Below are positions 61,834-64,000 of a stretch of DNA of 64,000 nt, piece after piece. Source of the stretch: CAMTWZ01 sp041749075 (GTDB taxonomy: Bacteria; Bacteroidota; Rhodothermia; Balneolales; HLUCCA01); contig JBGTBY010000030.1 in assembly GCA_041749075.1 (NCBI GenBank), positions 94,285 through 158,284 of the forward strand, written 5' to 3'. The notes under the pieces were generated by a model that was given only the letters and a program-made list of their open reading frames with translations, ran no database searches and had not been told where the DNA came from. The translations under genes were made by a program, and so were the position numbers. Position 1 is the stretch's first letter; every line of letters starts with the position of its first letter.

Positions 61834-62581
61834 GCTCGCGTTCGGTGAAGGTGGAAGCGGGGATGGATTTGTCGAACACCCGGTTCTTCCATAGAAGCTC
61901 GGTGCGTCGGTTCGTGAGCAGGTCGCGCATTTCGAGGAGATTGCCGCGCCAGATTCCGGAAATCACTTCTTGGATGTCGGATACTGTGAGTTTGCGCGTC
62001 GCTTTGCCTGAGGCGTTGTAATAGACGGCTTCCATCATCACATATCGGACCGGATCCACCACATACTCCGCATAGGCGAAGGTTCGTTCGGATGCGGGCG
62101 TGCCACGGACGGTCCATTTATTTGGTGATTTGCTCAGCACTTGGAATTTGAAATCGGAATAATCGACCGGACGAAGATCATCGAACAGGAAATCAGAACC
62201 CATGAACCGGTCCGACAGTTGAGCGGCGCCAATGGTTTGGATACGTCCGATCGCAGGCAGATAGAGTTTTTGGGAATCCTGGTCGCCGTCTTGTAACGTG
62301 AGCAATGCGGTTCCACGGACATCCGCGGGTGATTGGAAGCGGACCAGCACTTTGCTCACATCCCCCTCATTGAAACTCCACGAATCGATGTCGCGCACTC
62401 GGGAACGACCACGGGCGTCGAAGATGGACATTTTCACTTGTCCGGACTCGTATTTGATCGCATTTGAGCGACGTTCGATTTCGGAAAACAGGCGGTCGGC
62501 ATCGGCATCTTGCCCTAGTAAAGAGGTAGCGAGGAAGACAGAAGAGAGGATGAGAAGCGATAAACGGATGATATAGTACAT
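61820..62581 (-). CDS. Outer-membrane lipoprotein-sorting-like periplasmic protein (LolA-like)
   Basis: A 253-residue exported protein (signal ending ATSLLGQ) of the LolA-like family that is annotated as outer membrane lipoprotein-sorting protein. Marks: SWSFNEGDVSKVLVRFQSP, GTALLTLQDGD, QKLYLPAIGRIQTI, GSDFLFDDLRPVDYSDF and YVVDPVRYVMMEAVYYN. The half-barrel fold binds lipid or acyl chains. Family members usually neighbour MMPL/RND-type lipid exporters; none is adjacent here. Its cargo is unknown. Confidence 0.88.
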   Translation of the reverse strand: MYYIIRLSLLILSSVFLATSLLGQDADADRLFSEIERRSNAIKYESGQVKMSIFDARGRSRVRDIDSWSFNEGDVSKVLVRFQSPADVRGTALLTLQDGDQDSQKLYLPAIGRIQTIGAAQLSDRFMGSDFLFDDLRPVDYSDFKFQVLSKSPNKWTVRGTPASERTFAYAEYVVDPVRYVMMEAVYYNASGKATRKLTVSDIQEVISGIWRGNLLEMRDLLTNRRTELLWKNRVFDKSIPASTFTERELTRF

Positions 62582-62759
62582 GTCATAAAATACGAAGAAC
62601 CCCCTATCTATTAGAATAGCGCTTCCATAGAGTTTATCTGCTCTAAGCCATTAAAAAACAAAAGATATCCGTTGACTGTTGTAATAAGAAGTCCGTACCT
62701 TGTGTGGCCTAAATCATACTTCATGATGTAAAGCAAGCACCCTTAACTCAACCAACCGT

Positions 62760-62921
62760 ATGCGTTCCATTCTTTTTGCATTGATCGTGGTCGTGGGTAT
62801 TTCTTGCACCACGCAAGAGACCCAAGTCACTGTCGAAACTCCAGCTGTCGATTCGACCGTTGTAGCTGTAGACACGACAGCCATGGACTCTGTAGCTGCT
62901 GATACCACGTCTGCCCAATAA
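62760..62921 (+). CDS. Very small Thr/Val/Asp-rich lipoprotein
   Basis: A 53-residue protein: signal MRSILFALIVVVGISC with a Cys ending a lipobox-like GISC, then a low-complexity chain (VETPAVDSTVVAVDTTAMDS) without Lys or Arg. It is followed by a strong terminator at 62950-62981. The same short acidic design is seen in the 56881 lipoprotein. Function unknown. Confidence 0.68.
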   Translation: MRSILFALIVVVGISCTTQETQVTVETPAVDSTVVAVDTTAMDSVAADTTSAQ

Positions 62922-62949
62922 GCCGTCGTCCGATACAAGCTTCTGAGAA

Positions 62950-62981
62950 AGCACCGGGTGAGAATCCGGTGCTTTTTTTTT
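62950..62981 (+). terminator. Rho-independent terminator
   Basis: GCACCGG and CCGGTGC arms around an 8-base loop, followed by a run of T. It ends the small lipoprotein transcript and separates it from tRNA-Ile2. Confidence 0.93.
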
Positions 62982-62997
62982 ACCTTTTGGGGCATTC

Positions 62998-63071
62998 GGG
63001 CCCATAGCTCAGTCGGTTAGAGCAGTCGACTCATAATCGATTGGTCGCAGGTTCAAGTCCTGCTGGGCCCA
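62998..63071 (+). tRNA. tRNA-Ile2 (anticodon CAT, lysidine type)
   Basis: A 74-nt cloverleaf: acceptor GGGCCCA/TGGGCCC, D-arm GCTC..GAGC, anticodon stem GTCGA/TCGAT around CTCATAA, T-arm GCAGG/CCTGC. The CAT anticodon could be Met, but the GACTCATAATCG..TGGTCGC region matches the minor tRNA-Ile whose C34 becomes lysidine and reads AUA. No encoded CCA. Confidence 0.85.
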
Positions 63072-63079
63072 CTTTAGAA

Positions 63080-63114
63080 GCGGGATGCAGGATGGTAGAT
63101 GCGGGATGCGGGAA
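63080..63114. repeat. Heptamer array, GCGGGAT type
   Basis: Five tandem 7-bp units (GCGGGAT, GCAGGAT, GGTAGAT, GCGGGAT, GCGGGAA) starting 9 bp after tRNA-Ile2. Confidence 0.88.
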
Positions 63115-63187
63115 GAATTCAACGGCTGATGCACTTTTGTTGCGCCAGTAATCTTCCCGCGGTGGGGGTTTATCCCCACCTCTTGCT

Positions 63188-63215
63188 TCGCACGTCGCGC
63201 CTCGCGCTTCGCACC
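63188..63215. repeat. Heptamer array, TCGCRCx type
   Basis: Four units (TCGCACG, TCGCGCC, TCGCGCT, TCGCACC) between tRNA-Ile2 and the XRE gene. The same family is inside the 7TM-kinase gene at 54966-54993. Confidence 0.82.
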
Positions 63216-63220
63216 AATTC

Positions 63221-63508
63221 TTACATCAGCTCCAGATCCTGCAGTTTGCGTCCCAGCACATCATCGGCAGCCAGCTTCAGGAAATCCTCATGAAGGTTTA
63301 ACACACGCAACACATGGAAATAGGCCCCCATCGCAACCGATGGCTTTCCTTTCTCAATGTGATACAACGTGGTCCGATCGATGCCGGCCCGCTCTGCGAC
63401 CTGGATGGTCGTGAGTTTGCGGCGCTTGCGAGCCAGTTTGATCTGCTCCCCTACCTGAACCAGTATTTTCTGGTGCTGAGGGAAGATGAGATGGGTTCCG
63501 TGTTTCAT
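63221..63508 (-). CDS. XRE-family transcriptional regulator (HipB-like)
   Basis: A 95-residue DNA-binding protein: a basic start and a helix-turn-helix (IKLARKRRKLTTIQVAERAG, then IDRTTLYHIEKGKPSVAMG), and a short helical tail (LNLHEDFLKLAADDVLGRKL). The layout resembles HipB-type antitoxin repressors. The ATG at 63508 is preferred; a TTG seven codons upstream lies inside the operator palindrome. No HipA-like partner gene lies on either side; the next gene diverges. Autoregulation through the palindrome at 63512-63558 is likely. Confidence 0.88.
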   Translation of the reverse strand: MKHGTHLIFPQHQKILVQVGEQIKLARKRRKLTTIQVAERAGIDRTTLYHIEKGKPSVAMGAYFHVLRVLNLHEDFLKLAADDVLGRKLQDLELM

Positions 63509-63511
63509 AAT

Positions 63512-63558
63512 GTTGATATTGTTCAACAAATGTAGATTATTTGTTGAATATTATCAAC
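63512..63558. promoter_or_regulatory. Large palindromic operator before XRE gene
   Basis: Two 20-bp arms, GTTGATATTGTTCAACAAAT and the near-exact complement ATTTGTTGAATATTATCAAC, with a 7-bp spacer. Each arm contains a smaller dyad TTGTT.AACAA-like half. Placed between two divergent starts, it probably binds the XRE dimer pair. Confidence 0.82.
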
Positions 63559-63578
63559 ATTATATTTGAATGCATGAT

Positions 63579-63619
63579 CTTTTTTGACGGGAATAATGGT
63601 CTCTTTTTCCGTCAAAAAG
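63579..63619. promoter_or_regulatory. Inverted repeat upstream of the 63670 gene
   Basis: CTTTTTTGACGG and CCGTCAAAAAG form an arm pair around an 18-bp loop. It could be a leader hairpin or a terminator of an upstream transcript; no T run follows on the plus strand. Confidence 0.45.
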
Positions 63620-63669
63620 CCATTACAAGGGGTGACTTGACACCATCGCAGGATTTGCTAGCTTTAAGG

Positions 63670-64000
63670 ATGACACCCATCCTATACCATTGCCACACAG
63701 TGCGAGTGCCCGTGATCAGCGCCCCGACAGGGCCGTACCTGTCCGATAACACATGGACACAGTGGAAATCCATTGGCTCCACCGCCAACTGCGGGAGCAT
63801 CACCAGCTATCAGTGGAAACTAGGCAGTACTGTGTTGTCGACCTTAGCCAACTTCAGTTATAAGGTAGTGTTGGGATCGAACCAGACCGACAGCACCTTC
63901 ATACTCAAACTTGTGATCACAAACACAGTGGGCAGGAAAGACTCCACGACGCGAACCGTCACCGTCCGGGACTACCAAGGACAATACTACGTCAATGACC
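63670..64000 (+). CDS. Ig/PKD-like surface protein, 5' part, runs off the edge
   Basis: An open frame to the right edge (110 codons visible). The visible sequence (VRVPVISAPTGPYLSDNTW, SYQWKLGSTVLSTLANFSY, LVITNTVGRKDSTTRTVTV) has the pattern of a PKD/Ig-like beta-sandwich with the usual YQW core. No signal peptide precedes it: an in-frame ATG at 63574 would add residues beginning MIFFDGNNGLFF that contain the 63579 hairpin. Hence the true start is uncertain, or the gene has lost its beginning. Confidence 0.6.
   Translation, partial: MTPILYHCHTVRVPVISAPTGPYLSDNTWTQWKSIGSTANCGSITSYQWKLGSTVLSTLANFSYKVVLGSNQTDSTFILKLVITNTVGRKDSTTRTVTVRDYQGQYYVND

Noticed and set aside
62998..63071. Annotation as tRNA-Met from the CAT anticodon.
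   Set aside because: The anticodon-arm and variable-loop sequence match tRNA-Ile2 better than elongator or initiator Met; the first acceptor pair is also normal, unlike initiator tRNA.

Overview
The window looks like chromosome of a Gram-negative, gliding-type bacterium of the broad Bacteroidota group, most like Balneolota/Rhodothermota. This is inferred from three secreted proteins ending in a type IX secretion (T9SS) sorting domain with the motif NYPNPFNPST, several Lol-type lipoproteins, DPP-type peptidases, a fused 2-oxoglutarate:ferredoxin oxidoreductase and a Wzi-like barrel. Gene density is high. Translational coupling through 1-11 bp overlaps (ATGA or TGATG) is the rule.

Layout. (A) 1-4270, minus: the N-terminal part of an S46 dipeptidyl-peptidase, a UshA-type 5'-nucleotidase split into two genes in swapped order, a small secreted protein, and mnmA. 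(B) 4457-10043, plus: a secreted transglutaminase-like/TPR protein coupled to an array of miniature RHS proteins. Each has a signal peptide fused directly to the RHS core end motif and then a variable tip, and each is followed by a small immunity-like gene. A 638-bp unit (SMI1/KNR4 gene plus RHS head) is duplicated; in the second copy the immunity gene is frameshifted and the RHS gene is a stub. A DUF433/DUF5615 toxin-antitoxin pair follows. (C) 10052-13169: an IS3-family element splits a T9SS cargo gene. (D) 13282-20297: tRNA-Leu, a second T9SS cargo gene, and a minus-strand envelope-polysaccharide operon (two processive GT2 enzymes, a Wzi-like barrel, a TPR lipoprotein). (E) 20375-24578: korA-korB-conserved protein, facing an HMCES/YedK gene that starts at GTG. 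(F) 24773-31531: a vSGLT-like Na+/sugar symporter, a Y-family polymerase with a small partner, and a response-regulator hybrid kinase with a degenerate ATP-binding domain coupled to an unknown protein. (G) 31588-40468: DPP IV, a small T9SS cargo, an S74-chaperone protein, and an RND efflux pair.

(H) 40493-56778 is a signalling island. A receiver-adenylate cyclase and a peptidoglycan glycosyltransferase on the plus strand face a minus-strand six-gene operon: 7TM sensor kinase, beta-propeller sensor kinase, lone receiver, six-GAF kinase, five-GAF kinase, receiver-PP2C phosphatase. The four kinases share almost the same phosphotransfer/ATPase core, so many inputs probably converge on two receivers, one of them a phosphatase output. 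(I) 56881-58896: two small envelope proteins and a RAYT transposase flanked by its REP-like repeats. (J) 58897-64000: an S9 peptidase, a tandem universal stress protein, a LolA-like protein, a tiny acidic lipoprotein, tRNA-Ile2(CAT), an XRE regulator with a large palindromic operator, and an incomplete Ig/PKD-like gene.

Two features cut across the map. Short tandem arrays of 7-bp units of several unrelated sequences occur between genes, and also inside all four kinases of region H at the same linker, where they encode inserted residues. RHS heads, IS, RAYT/REP and these heptamers together make regions B, C and I look recombination-prone. All functions are read from sequence motifs; no database search was run.
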